64,000 nucleotides of DNA. Source: Penicillus capitatus. Lineage: Eukaryota > Chlorophyta. Below the pieces are notes generated by a model that was not told the origin of the DNA, made no database searches, and saw only the letters and a program-made list of their open reading frames with translations. Both the position numbers and the translations under genes were made by a program. Below, piece after piece: positions 11,010 to 21,019 of the stretch (the first letter of the stretch is position 1; each line of letters opens with the position of its first letter). The stretch is taken from NCBI GenBank assembly GCA_965649825.1, contig OZ287699.1:1535287-1599286 (forward strand), in the 5' to 3' direction.

Positions 11010-11932
11010 ATGCATACGCTTGGTTGTTCTGTTTCTGGTGAGCGTGTGGGTAACGGTTGGCTTTCAGGTTACGTAGGGGATATTCCTTCAAACCTTCCGA
11101 CTCCTGTTCTCTCATACTGCAGCCCGGAAGACCTTCAGAGAATTGAAGATAAGACAATGTTCCGTCGACTGTCTAAATGTCTTTCGGGTCTCATTCGCTG
11201 TGTCTTAGGGAAAAATCAGGCAGAGATATCCGTTGGGATACCTGGAAGATCTGGAAGCGCATGTACGTCTCGAAATATGGAAACCCCAATCCGGATGAGG
11301 TACCGTTCGTCCACAACACATCTTTCTATGGTGTGGCGACGTGACAGGTTCCCGAACTGAGGGAATTGCCAGAAAAATCGGTGGATTTAGATAACCTGCC
11401 AGAACACTTAGGTACTGCATTGCTGTTCTGCACAGTCAGCCAGATGACGGATTTGAGAGTGTAGGTGACTATCGAGCTCTGTACGAACGCAAAGTGCAAC
11501 AGACAGATGCCCAAAGGGCAAAATTGACAGAGAGACTAAGTGATGGGGGTACACCAACGGTTCTGGCCCCGCGGACCGGACACGCTGTCCGCTTCCTGAT
11601 GGGACGGCGGTCCGCGGGTGCCGACGGGTATAAAGCTGACGTCACGTCCTGCCTGTAGCATTTGCATTTGCTCAGGTTCGTCCCTCCGCTTCGCCGTGGC
11701 GCGTGCGCGCGACGCGGTGCGTCTTTCGTTTGGCATCTCCGTCACTAAGAAAACTGAAGGAAGAACAAGAGCTGTCCAGAGAAGAGACAAAAGCTAAAGT
11801 GACAGCGTCCTCCAGTGACCACAAGCTCTTCAAAACAATATCTGTTGCAGAGAATCGACAAGATCGTGCCCAAAAAGCGACGTCCGCGACGTTTTCGTCC
11901 GCAAAGTTCTACAACGCCTGCTACTAGTTGCA
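11010..11932 (+). CDS. Elongin A-like protein, interrupted by a MITE
   Basis: Elongin A is the elongation-stimulating and cullin-adaptor subunit of the Elongin complex. Seen here: the F-box-like start YVGDIPSNLPTPVLSYCSPE followed by DLQRIEDKTMF, typical of the family's Elongin BC box region, then exons with YVSKYGNPNPDEVPFVHNTS, then DYRALYERKVQQTDAQRAKL and a basic coiled coil ending FSSAKFYNACY. The MITE at 11541-11744 splits the last coiled coil. Removing it with one copy of its 5-bp duplication restores one open frame from AKLTERL to the stop at 11927. Splicing upstream, with a likely intron ending about 11210, is approximate. A TAG near 11460 also needs an intron. Confidence 0.5.
11541..11744 (-). 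mobile_element. MITE-like element, copy 2, in the Elongin A-like coding exon
   Basis: Length 204 bp, flanked by the 5-bp duplication CTAAG (11536-11540 and 11745-11749). The ends TGATGGGGGTACACC and (complement) TGACGGAGATGCC are imperfect terminal inverted repeats. The inner core is a palindrome built on CCCGCGGACCG / CGGTCCGCGGG. It carries no protein-coding capacity of its own. Confidence 0.85.
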
Positions 11933-12600
11933 AGAGCTCTACTGGTAGATGCACTCCAGCCATCTCGTGACAAGGAAGGTGGTTTATATATTGATGCTCT
12001 GTAGGGGTTTCCGCCAAGGAATTCTATGAGAAACTTGGTCTGTGTAAGAAGAGCAAACCAATCTTCAAACGCAGGTAAGGTGATGTTGTTAGAGAGGCGG
12101 TTGAAGTCGTGGGGTGGTGTCTTTGCAGATGAGGTATACTCGTTTTTTTGATCTGACCTTTGCGCGAACATCCATTTGCGATGTTTTAGTTTCAACCATC
12201 TATTATGAACGCCGTGATCAGGCAGAACCTGCCCCTCGGTTTTGAGAGGTTGCTTGTATAAAGTGACATGGATGGTTTAAATAAAAAATGGCTAGTGCAA
12301 ACTGTTCTTCGCCAATAACGAAAGAAATGGATTTTACATCTGAAAGATAATGGATTAGGCTCGACAGAGAAGGTAAAGCATTGACACGAGCGTCAAGAAC
12401 AGAGGGCATCGCTCTTGAAGGTCCGATCCTCCCTCTTATAGAACTGCACAAACACAATTGGGCGAACTCTAAACCATCCGTAAAGAGAAGATTTCGTCGC
12501 CTACTGTATAAGCTACGGAAACCTTCTGCTGCCTCGTCGCAGACGATCTCGTGAATCTCGTAAGATGGTCCTTTTCAGTTAGCACTCATGTTGTGGCAGC
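11933..12600. other. Unassigned stretch
   Basis: No gene is recognised here. Short open stretches exist on both strands, for example minus 12218-12457, without domain signals. It may contain the first exons of the armadillo-repeat gene that follows. Confidence 0.4.
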
Positions 12601-12659
12601 TTCCAGGAACTGCTGAGACATTTAAGAGGTGGCGAGAAACTCGTCAAACCCCCTCTATT

Positions 12660-13330
12660 ATGGACCTAATAGCGAAAGCACGCATCTAGCATTGTTGGCG
12701 TTGAGACTTCTAACAGACAAAGAGACTGACAGACTGGCCATTCTGAGAGCTGGAGGTATTCGTCCGTTAGCAAGCCTTCTCTCCTCTGGCCCAGAATAGG
12801 AAGTAAAAACCCTCTCTTCACTTTCGTGGATGCGATATTTTGGATGCTCTAGATAACCGAGTACTCAGCTGCAGCACTTGGAAACTAGGCAGCGGGTTCT
12901 CAAGAGATCAAATATACCATTCGTGAAGCAGGAGGGATTGGTCCACGCGTTGGCTTGTCGGAAGAAGACCCGAATGTGTTTGTAGCAGAACTGGCAGCTG
13001 TCGTGCTGCGAAATTTGTCACCGCAAATCCGACGAACCGTGCAGAGATCCAGGTGCCATTGCTGCTTCCCATTGTCCATCATCTCAGCTGAAGCCTGTGT
13101 ATCAGGCAGCGGATGGATTGGATCCATTGTTGCGTCTATTGTCCTCAGGACAAGAAGCTCTGCACGATCCACTACTGTGTTGTGGGACACGTGGAATGCA
13201 AACCCACTGGAACGAAAACGAAATCGCTGGAAGGCACGTGTTGCTTCGACCCACACAGGGACATCTCTGCATTGCCCCGAGAGAGAATCCGAAGTTCGGG
13301 TGTTTTGGGCCTGGTCATGAACCCGGCCCG
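12660..13330 (+). pseudogene. Armadillo-repeat protein, apparently decayed
   Basis: Armadillo repeats form a superhelix that binds peptides. Motifs in order: ALRLLTDKETDRLAILRAGG with IRPLASLLSSGPE, then YSAAALGN followed by AAGSQEIKYTIREAGG, then EEDPNVFVAELAAVVLRNLS, then NPTNRAEIQVPLLLPIVHHL. Two in-frame TAG codons fall inside repeats (after SSGPE and after ALGN), and a single-base shift separates VLRNLS from NPTNRAE without room for an intron. A likely intron ends TCTAG at about 12854. The region downstream (from KPVYQAADGLDPLLRLLSS, 13092) is weaker. Most likely a pseudogene; sequence errors could explain part of it. Confidence 0.55.
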
Positions 13331-13339
13331 AGGTGCATA

Positions 13340-14180
13340 TCCGCTTTGATGGGGCTTGTGTGTCATGGATGGATGTTGTTTTTATAGAGAGCGCAATGCT
13401 GAAGGTTATTCGCTCTTGCTCAAATTGACCATCGTGGAAGCAGAGAGCAATTCTCCGGAGCTTAATTTTAGTGCAGCGGGGAGAAACATAAGCCGTCGTC
13501 CACTGCATCGCGCACTAGGTGATTCCGACTCATATGTCTTATTAGGGTGTGAGGCAAATTGACAAAGGAGAAAAGATCTAAGACCGCAAACTCCAAAGGC
13601 TTCTTTTCTCTCCATGCTCGGCACCCGAGGTCAAAGAATCGATCATGAGAATGTTGACCAGAATGCATCTCGAAAGAGAATTCCGAAACAAGCAGACGTC
13701 TACGGTACAGACCAGGCCTACATTTGCCTCTGTGTCAGACACGGAGGCCTAACCTGATGGGATCATTGAATCGAAGAACGCAGTGGATGTTCATGGATCG
13801 GTGACTGTTGGGTGAATAAGACGTTCATTCCTTCACACTGCGCGATAATGTACCATTTATGTATACTGACTTTTCAATGAGAGGTTACCGTTCACTCGTT
13901 TGTGTTCTCGATCGATGGAGGCTCGATAGGATGCTTCATTAAACATCCTTGGGGCTCAGGACAGCGAAATATACACATGTGTTGGTTTTCTGACGTGGGA
14001 GGGTACATGAGTACTGCCGATACTCCAAAGGTTGTCCATCTACTGCTGTCACATCAGCTGTCTAACGGCGGAATCTAATGTACATTCGTCCGTTAAAGCG
14101 GCGGTTCCGAGGCTTTTTGCCACTAACGTTCACTCGTCTGTTCAATGGTGAGGTAACTAAAAAGCGTTGCAAGGCCGTGT
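13340..14180. other. Unassigned stretch
   Basis: I see no supported gene. A minus-strand open stretch of 203 codons at 12900-13508 lies mostly antisense to the armadillo repeats and has no domain signal. Nothing stands out in 13680-14080. Confidence 0.4.
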
Positions 14181-14186
14181 GTGTTT

Positions 14187-16647
14187 TCATCTCGGTGTCG
14201 CGGTCACATCCTTCAGAGATGGATTCATCTGTCTCGGAGCACAGACGTCTTCACCGAAAGGCAGCGTTGGATAATCGAGGATCAACTCATGCAACTCGTC
14301 TGGGGTCAGCGTATCCACATTCATCTCCATTTGACGGTAAATAATTAACAGCTCCGAGGGAATAAAGCCTGAATGACATAACACCGATGACGGATAGACA
14401 CTAACCTCTGTGCCTGGTGATGCGCATCGTGCATACCGTATTCTAGCGTTATCCGACGGGTAGCAATCTGAACATGTGACTGCCAGTGTGGTGTCCATAA
14501 GAGATGAGGGTTGGCTCCTGGTGAACATCGAGCAGTTTTCACAGATCCTGTGTCACCACTGCTCAGCGAGTGCACTAGGCTGAGAGAATGCGTTACCAAG
14601 TCGCGGTGGTTATGAAATCGATGCGACCCTTCTCACATGTCGTCCGTCGGATGCCTCTACATAACAATAGACACAACACATATAGCTGACGGAGCCGCCG
14701 GATTTCTATGGTTTCGAGAAAACCCTGCGCGATGCTATTGAAACGGCGATGCCGCGACCATCATCCTACAGCGAAATCGGATCACTACCGACTCCGGCTG
14801 CGATATTGGCGCCAACGAGAAGTCGCACCAACATCGTTAGAAATGCTCCGCTTCTCCGACGCGATTATGGACGACAAAAGGCACAGTGTCTCACTTCGCA
14901 CAACGGTATCCCGCACGTGGTGCTTTCCGAAAACCGTCAGTCATTGGCGGTGTTACGATCCACCATCTCAACGAAATGCGCGCTAAGGAAAGAAGAAAGG
15001 ATGGGTTGGACGACTGACTGGAGGATTCGATTCGGGCTGGTCGGGTGAGAGATGCAGAAACAAAAGTGGATCGCAGATAGATGCCGATTGAAAGACCAGA
15101 GCATTGGATGTGGGGTCAACATCCATCTTGCAGGCAGCATCTAACATAGGCAGCGGATTTTCATCCATAAGAAAAAACTGTAGGAAGGCTGTCCCCTTGT
15201 AGAGAGCCAAAATCATAGAAGATATTATCAAACTGATGTAAAGAAGCGGTGTCAGGTGATGACTGCCTCGTTTCAGTCATCACGGTGTCTTCTATGACAG
15301 TTGGTACCTGTACCGCCTCTTCACCCGAAGCTCATCTATGATGGATTCGAGAGTGGTCTCCAGTTGCAGCTCTGTGCCTTTGAGCACTCGGATTGTTTCG
15401 GGATAGACTTGGACAAGTCTGGTGTCTTTGAAGAGACTGTCGGCAAAGACGGTCTTTGTTCCGATATTGAAATCCGACCTGGATGATAAGAGGTTAATCA
15501 GAGTTTAGGAAGATCGTGATTGGCTCTGCTGCTCACTTGTCGGAAACCTCTTCCAATCTTTGTCCGGATTACAGCACCATGGTTCTTGTGGCTGTCGAGA
15601 TCACATGATAGGCGCCTGTGGCATAGGGTGTGACGGTGCTGGTGCATGCGTTCTGTGTCAGCACGAAACTTCAGGGCCCAAATATCCTCGATGTCCGGAA
15701 CAGGCACCTCGATGAGCACTTCAGCCACGATACCGTTTCTAAGAACGGCCAACTATCCAGAACAGCCAGAACCGACACATGTCACGAGATGAGGCGATTG
15801 ACTAACGATCGGTGCACCACCAACCATATGTTCGTTGGACAAGGCTGGTGATCAAACAAGTGCATGCCTGGTATGTTGCGTTCCCGATTCGAGTTCTGTA
15901 GGTGTCCCCGAGACAACATCCCGGATGGGACCGATGCAGAGCAGCGAGTCGATGACAGAGAAGGTAAACTGATGTTGTGAGATGGACGATTGCTTCGGCT
16001 TTTCTCCACTGAAAACAACTGTCATTAGCCAAACGCATCTTATTGCCACTCTTGTCGTTATGTCAGGTGGGTGGTACCATGTCATCATCGTGGAGCTCTT
16101 CAGAAGGCGCATCCATCACAGTATGATACGCTATCATCTCCTTCGTCTCTATGGGCGTGAATTTCACAAGGAATGAATCGCATTGCCAGATACCTATGAA
16201 TAGCAGATCTTCGCCGATGACGTTCAGGCACGATGCGATAGGGGCGGCGCCTCCAGACTTGGTGATCTGTGCGTGTTACAGTTTGTCAGTGGCTGAGCTT
16301 AGACTGAAGGCTGGAGTGTTTATAACAATGTCATGGACTGTGTCCCTGTCGAGCTTCGACTGAACAACCAGAAGTTGTCCCGTTTTCAAGGCCAATAAAA
16401 GGGTGACGGTGTTTAACCAACACCACACGACTGCATCGAGTTCTGCATCTGGCATCCCTCTCCCTTTGTCATCGTCGAGGCGACCGCGGCATCGAATCCT
16501 GCACCAGGGCACCATCATCAAAAGAGACACCATACACCCAATGTGTGTTCTTACTGGATGCACAGAAGTGGCATACTTCTGCACCATCTGTGTGATCGAT
16601 GCCACTTCTCCCATGTCAGAAATCTCTGGTTTCTTTGGGATCTCCAC
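14187..16647 (-). CDS. CPSF160/MMS1-type beta-propeller protein (CPSF1-like)
   Basis: CPSF160 is the large scaffold of the mRNA 3'-end processing complex; DDB1 and SF3B3 share its fold. Seen on the minus strand: LNTVTLLLALKTGQLLVVQ (about 16420-16370), then DSLLCIGPIRDVVSGTPTEL (about 15970-15910), which matches the IGPIRD hallmark of CPSF160, then VPVPDIEDIWALKFRADTE, then AFLQFFLMDENPLPMLDA, and DTLTPDELHELILDYP near 14290. The exons lie in several frames and need short introns. Neither terminus is certain and the region is short for a 1,300-residue family, so it may be incomplete. SF3B3 or DDB1 are alternatives, less likely given IGPIRD. Confidence 0.5.
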
Positions 16648-16830
16648 AGGACAACGTGTCCATTGACTCCCACAGGCAAACTCTGACTCTGAGACATGGA
16701 CATGCCATCACCTGTTATCGAGATTCTGTCCGAAATACAAGCAGTACCTGATTGTAAAAGGAAATGAAGATCAGACTGAGGTCAAGAGCGCCTCCAAGAG
16801 GTACATAGATCAGCACGCATCGCTCGGCGG

Positions 16831-17249
16831 ATGCTTCACGGACCAAATCACTGGATAGACACACGCCTGGATGGAATTAAGAAATCATTGGGAGCTGAAA
16901 AGCGTTCCCTACGACTGGAACTTGGACCACGCGACATGCAGGAGGGAGTTTGTGTTTTGGTCCGGAGAGATACGTCGCAGAAGACATTTGATGTGCCATG
17001 GACGGATGTGCCAATGACTGTGACAACGATGCCAGAGACAATGCAATCGGGCATGTTTCAGAGGCAACGGCCAAAATGGATGCGTGTGTTGATGTGGCAC
17101 GAACGTGGAAGGAATTCATGGATGCACTGAATCGCAAACACATGGTTCTGGTACCATGGTGCAACGAGACGGAAGTGGAGGAGAAGGTCACATCCACCAT
17201 CTTGCACAGCGTCTTATGCAACGAGAGCACGAAGCAATCGACTGACTAA
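16831..17249 (+). pseudogene. Prolyl-tRNA synthetase C-terminal fragment
   Basis: Eukaryote-type ProRS charges tRNA-Pro. The fragment contains NHWELKSVP, then LRLELGPRDMQEGVCVLVRR, the conserved anticodon-binding domain start, then TAKMDACVDVARTWKEF and KHMVLVPWCNETEVEEKV. Single-base deletions separate NHWELKSVP from LRLELGPRD and GMFQR from TAKMD. In both cases the alignment to the family is otherwise gap-free, so no intron can explain them. An in-frame TAG lies upstream. The aminoacylation domain is absent. It is a gene fragment, and its 5' side abuts the start of the opposite-strand CPSF160-like gene. Confidence 0.7.
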
Positions 17250-17301
17250 CCACCGTGTTCCCGTCCAACATCCATCGCTTGTATACAGGTTGTGGCGCTG
17301 G

Positions 17302-17516
17302 CGACGGATGGCAAGTGATCGGAGGATCAGCGACGGATGGCAAGTGATCGGAGGATCAGCGACGGATGGCAAGTGATCGGAGGATCAGCGACGGATGGCA
17401 AGTGATCGGAGGATCAGCGACGGATGGCAAGTGATCGGAGGATCAGCGACGGATGGCAAGTGATCGGAGGATCAGCGACGGATGGCAAGTGATCGGAGGA
17501 TCAGCGACGGATGGCA
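17302..17516 (+). repeat. 29-bp tandem repeat, seven full copies plus a partial one
   Basis: The unit CGACGGATGGCAAGTGATCG plus GAGGATCAG repeats without visible change from 17302; the eighth copy breaks off after CGACGGATGGCA. The array runs straight into the TATTTATT box of family member C. There are no unique spacers, so it is not a CRISPR array. Confidence 0.95.
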
Positions 17517-17518
17517 GG

Positions 17519-17526
17519 TATTTATT
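17519..17526 (+). promoter_or_regulatory. TATTTATT box of coiled-coil family member C
   Basis: Within GCAGGTATTTATTCGCG, 49 bp upstream of the ATG at 17576. Nearly the same context, GCAGGTATTTATTCGGCG, precedes member F at 38786. Confidence 0.55.
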
Positions 17527-17575
17527 CGCGAGCGTAGTCGACGTAAGCGTTTTCCTTTGATGTCATCGATAAGGT

Positions 17576-18272
17576 ATGACGTCGTATCGCATGACGAAAT
17601 ATATGAAGAAGCAGCTCGTGCGTGACATTCGAGCTTGCGAGGACTTGAAGCTGCTCGTAAAGAAATACAAAGGCGAATTTGGTGATCTGCGTAATACGCA
17701 GATTACCAATACGATTGCTGACGAGGAGGACTTTCTAAGTGCGTAGAATTGTTTATACCATCATCTTACTTCTCACTTCCCTTCGCCTGTAGGTAACTGA
17801 CGGGGATGCCAAACGAAAGACGCACCGCGTCGCGCGCACGCGCCACGGCGAAGCGGAGGGACGAACCTGAGCAAATGCTACAGCAGGGCGTGACATCAGC
17901 TTTATACCCGTCGGCACCCGCGGACCGCCGTCCCATCAGGAAGCGGACAGCGTGTCCGGTCCGCGGGGCCAGAACCGTTGGTGTACCCCCATCAGTAACG
18001 AAGACGGACAAAGTTCTTCGCAACTGCGCATGACAATTAATTACGTTGACGCTTGCACTGACGCGTTTAATAAAGTGGCACAGAGAATAGAACACCTCGA
18101 GAAAAATCTACAGTCGGGGTTTAAACAAGACATCCAGCGCCGCATGTTGCATGCTGCCAAAGAATCTCTGGCGGAAGCTGAGGCGAAATACGAGGCCATC
18201 GAAGCGGAATCAGAAGATTTGGAAGCTTCCGTGCGTTTCCTTCTTGAGACGTTGAGCAGTTTCACAGCGTGA
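17576..18272 (+). CDS. Short coiled-coil family protein, member C, with MITE at exon 2 start
   Basis: Function unknown. Exon 1 (17576-17738) begins MTSYRMTKYMKKQLVRDI and ends TNTIADEEDFL. A 54-nt GT-AG intron (17739-17792) follows. Exon 2 begins immediately with the duplicated GTAAC and the MITE (17798-17994), then continues in the family frame as NEDGQSSSQLRMTINYVDAC, a heptad-rich middle (EAEAKYEAIEAESEDLEAS) and FLLETLSSFTA at 18272. If the element and one duplication are removed, exon 1 and exon 2 join in phase. As it stands the element would interrupt the message unless removed. Confidence 0.6.
17798..17994 (+). mobile_element. MITE-like element, copy 3, in family member C
   Basis: Length 197 bp, flanked by GTAAC (17793-17797 and 17995-17999). 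Ends TGACGGGGATGCC and CCCCCATCA. The core has CACCCGCGGACCGCCGTCCC and GTGTCCGGTCCGCGGGGCC as palindrome arms around AGGAAGCGGACAGC. A TTTATACC lies left of the core. Confidence 0.9.
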
Positions 18273-19565
18273 GAAACGTTTCGGCCACGAACATTTTGAA
18301 AGACAATGTGTGTCTTCTGTTATCCAATTTAGCTGCGCTGCGAACTCTCCTATCCGTCACCGACGTTATCGCGATTTGAAAGATGACCGAAACGAATCGC
18401 ATAAAGCCTCTTGTGTACTTCACTGTCTTCCCACTCTGTAACCTGCACGGAGACAAACAGCGACAGAATCATGCAGCGTCTGTCCATGATGATGTCACGG
18501 ACGATAACCTTTCGAAGATCAATCGCCAGATGTTGGACTGATAGGTCGTTAACGCAGGCAGAGGAATGCTTCGAAAGATTTCTTCCAGAATGAGCAGTCC
18601 ACACTCATCGACTGTCTTCAGCGAATTAAGCCGTTGGAAGATGCCAAGAAAAGGCTCCAAATGCTGCTGCTGCACAATGACATCCGGCGTTTTCCGAACA
18701 TACGCCTAGGGACCAAACAGTCGATGCCTCGCTGAACCGTGTGCGTCGGGTCACTCGGATGAGCTTCGTCAATGCCGGTACATTTCCGTGCTGCTCGCTC
18801 CCATAGGAAAGGCGTCAGTCAACACAGGCCGCAGTAATAAAAGATAGACCTCGGGCAACGGAGCCGATCGCATATCGATGAATGCCGCAAGAATGTGATG
18901 TCACATCATCTCACTCTTTTGAACACACAAGGATGGCGCTCACTTGCAACACATTTGGATGAAATTCCTGAACGTCTTTCTGAAACACGACGTCGTAGGC
19001 AGGAAACAACCTTGCTTGCATGTTGTCCATAATCATCGAGTCTTGAGCATGTACATTTCGAACCAGAGCAGCAACGGATTCGAATGATAGTGATTGAAAG
19101 CGGGCTGGAAATTTTGACACACTTGCAAGAGCTTCCGAGCCAAGGCCTAACGAACAAGCCATGGATATCCAACTCAGGGGATGGACGGACGAATCACACT
19201 TGCACACAGCCTTGAGCAACGGGACGAATATGAAGTCCTGTGCAATTCCACCACACGCATCGCACATTTCATGAGATGCGGATTCTCTGCAGAATCTGGA
19301 AACTCAAATGCGCCAAGGAGATTTTCCGGAAGGACGTGCAAATGTGTCGTCAGTTCTTGTGGAGACAGTCTAGAAATGCATCCAGATATCCAACAATCAT
19401 CCATGATGAGCAATACATGGATCCTTAGTGCTCTGCCCGAATCACCAGACTCTCGATGAGGGTCTCCGCATAGGAATGCATGACAAAATTTCCTGTTCGG
19501 AGCAGAAGAATGATCTTCGGCATAACCGTCCACAGAATCTCTGCAGGAACATGCATCCTGGAGAG
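18262..19565 (-). CDS. CSE1: Exportin-2 (CSE1/CAS), C-terminal part only
   Basis: CSE1 returns importin alpha to the cytoplasm. HEAT repeats recognisable in order on the minus strand: RMHVPAEILWTVMPKIILLL and NFVMHSYAETLIESLVIRA (about 19550-19440), then LSPQELTTHLHVLPENLLGA with ENPHLMKCAMRVVEL (about 19360-19230), then MQARLFPAYDVVFQKDVQEF (about 19010), then EPFLGIFQRLNSLKTVDECG and ILEEIFRSIPLPAL (about 18640-18570), and QSGKTVKYTRGFMRFVSVIF (about 18430-18370). The N-terminal half that should lie upstream is missing; the end of a different gene lies within a few bases. A frame problem exists near 18750. It is therefore a truncated gene. Confidence 0.75.
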
Positions 19566-19572
19566 TGCCTAC

Positions 19573-21017
19573 TCATGCACTGCAGTTTGGCCATTCTTGA
19601 AAGTTCAGCAGTTCGGAAGCTTCATGTTTCAACCAGACTTTGAACACCTGGAAATCTCCGGCAATGGGATCGCAGTCATCGATTTCATCTTCCAGCTTTA
19701 GATTCAAATAGTCAATGCCGTACTGTGCAAGGATACACGCAAAAATAAGAAACGTCATGACATTTAGCACAAGACATACAATAGAAGCCGCTGGCCGCTT
19801 ACCATCTTCTGGAAAGCTCTCATTCTGCAGCGTGCTGCAATAAGTATTGTCAACACGGACACAAATGAAGAGCACAGCTCAATTTTGTCAAGCACATGAA
19901 AATCCTTGCGATAAGGCATTGCGCAGATCTGCGCGCCCATGACAATCAAGATGAAAAAAGTAGCACCAATGATCGGCCAATGAATGTCAAAGCGATGAGC
20001 CAGAACGCTACAAAGGTAACAATGATCTTTCTTACAACGACGATATCCTTCCAGTAGCGTCAATGACCAAACGTCTAACCACGACAGAGAAATCCGACAG
20101 TCTCATATGACCAGCTGGATTGATTCTTCAGATGTCCTTTCAAAGAGCTCAGTATCATTGCGAATAGAATGAGTAAACTACCGTAGACAATGGCCACAAA
20201 AGACAAGATCAGAGTCACCAGAGTTCGATGTGTACCCGCGAGGCACTCCAGATTGATGTCCACCGCCCAACGGCTCGTCACATGATCATCTTTTGGGTCC
20301 AAAGGCTCGTGAATGTCGACAAAAGTTGCGCACCAAGAGCCGCTTTCATCACAGGGACGGATGTGATGTACCAAAGGACCATGACTGGCAGAACAGTTCT
20401 CTTCCTGCCATAGTGAAATCTCTTCTTCATCTCATCTGATAGAAGAACACAATAGCAGTCCAGAAGAACGCCAATAACACGAATGCCAAGAGCGGAATGA
20501 TGCGCACACTGATGACCAGGCTTGCAGCCGTTCGATGAAAGATCTGGCTGTTTGAGCTCAGTCAGACATATAACGGCAAGCTGAATCCGAACCGCGGCCA
20601 AATGTCCAAGGAACTCTGTCAAAACACAAAGATAGGTTGCAACATTGTCTGACGATGTCGGAAGCCCACCTGCCACTGTCGCCGTGATGAGAACAGGGAT
20701 ATCCCATCCAACGTCCAAAGAGGCTATCAACACCGTCATTCGTATGTCGTTTAGTGTGATCTGCCATGTCATGCGGTAAGCGTAGAGCGTTCGATGAGTT
20801 GTGTAACCTTGAGCATTTTACTTGCCTTACATTTTGCAAGAATTGACAAAGAGGCTTCGATTCCTCCAGATTCAAGACTTCTTTCGGAGCCTCGATTTCC
20901 GTTGTTGAACATTCTCGCTTTTATCGCATCTGTACTCTGCTGTGGTTGATGCGCAGTAGGTCCAACAAATTGATTCAGCCTGCTTCGGCAAGAGAGTATA
21001 AAGTTTTTTACTGCCAA
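19573..21017 (-). CDS. Polytopic membrane protein, TRP-like/protist receptor C-terminal type
   Basis: Minus-strand exons encode several hydrophobic helices: VLITATVAGGLP, ALGIRVIGVLLDCYCVLLS, VLPVMVLWYITSVPV, TLILSFVAIVYGSLLILFA, WPIIGATFFILIVMGAQI, SSFVSVLTILIAA and VLNVMTFLIFACILAQYG. The motif PYRKDFHVLDKIELCSSF before a late helix resembles the recurring protist membrane domain (often with EGF or Sushi repeats and distantly TRP-like) in which a Pro-Tyr and an Asn/Asp-Leu-Glu motif precede the last helices. The start at 21017 (MAVKNFILSCRSRLN) is the most upstream Met in a plausible exon. No signal peptide is evident. Ligand and function are unknown. Confidence 0.5.
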
Positions 21018-21019
21018 AA

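Noticed and set aside
12900-13508. Long minus-strand open frame of 203 codons
   Set aside because: It is antisense to clear armadillo repeats over much of its length and shows no domain signal.
17302-17516. Regular 29-bp repeats as a CRISPR array
   Set aside because: The copies are directly head to tail with no unique spacers, and the context is eukaryotic.
17793-17999. The MITE could be an introner, carried as a removable intron
   Set aside because: Ends plus duplications do offer nearby G(T/C)...AG pairs in copies 2, 3 and 4, but in every case the donor and acceptor are offset by one base relative to the duplication, so splicing there would shift the frame instead of restoring it. RNA-seq could still overturn this.
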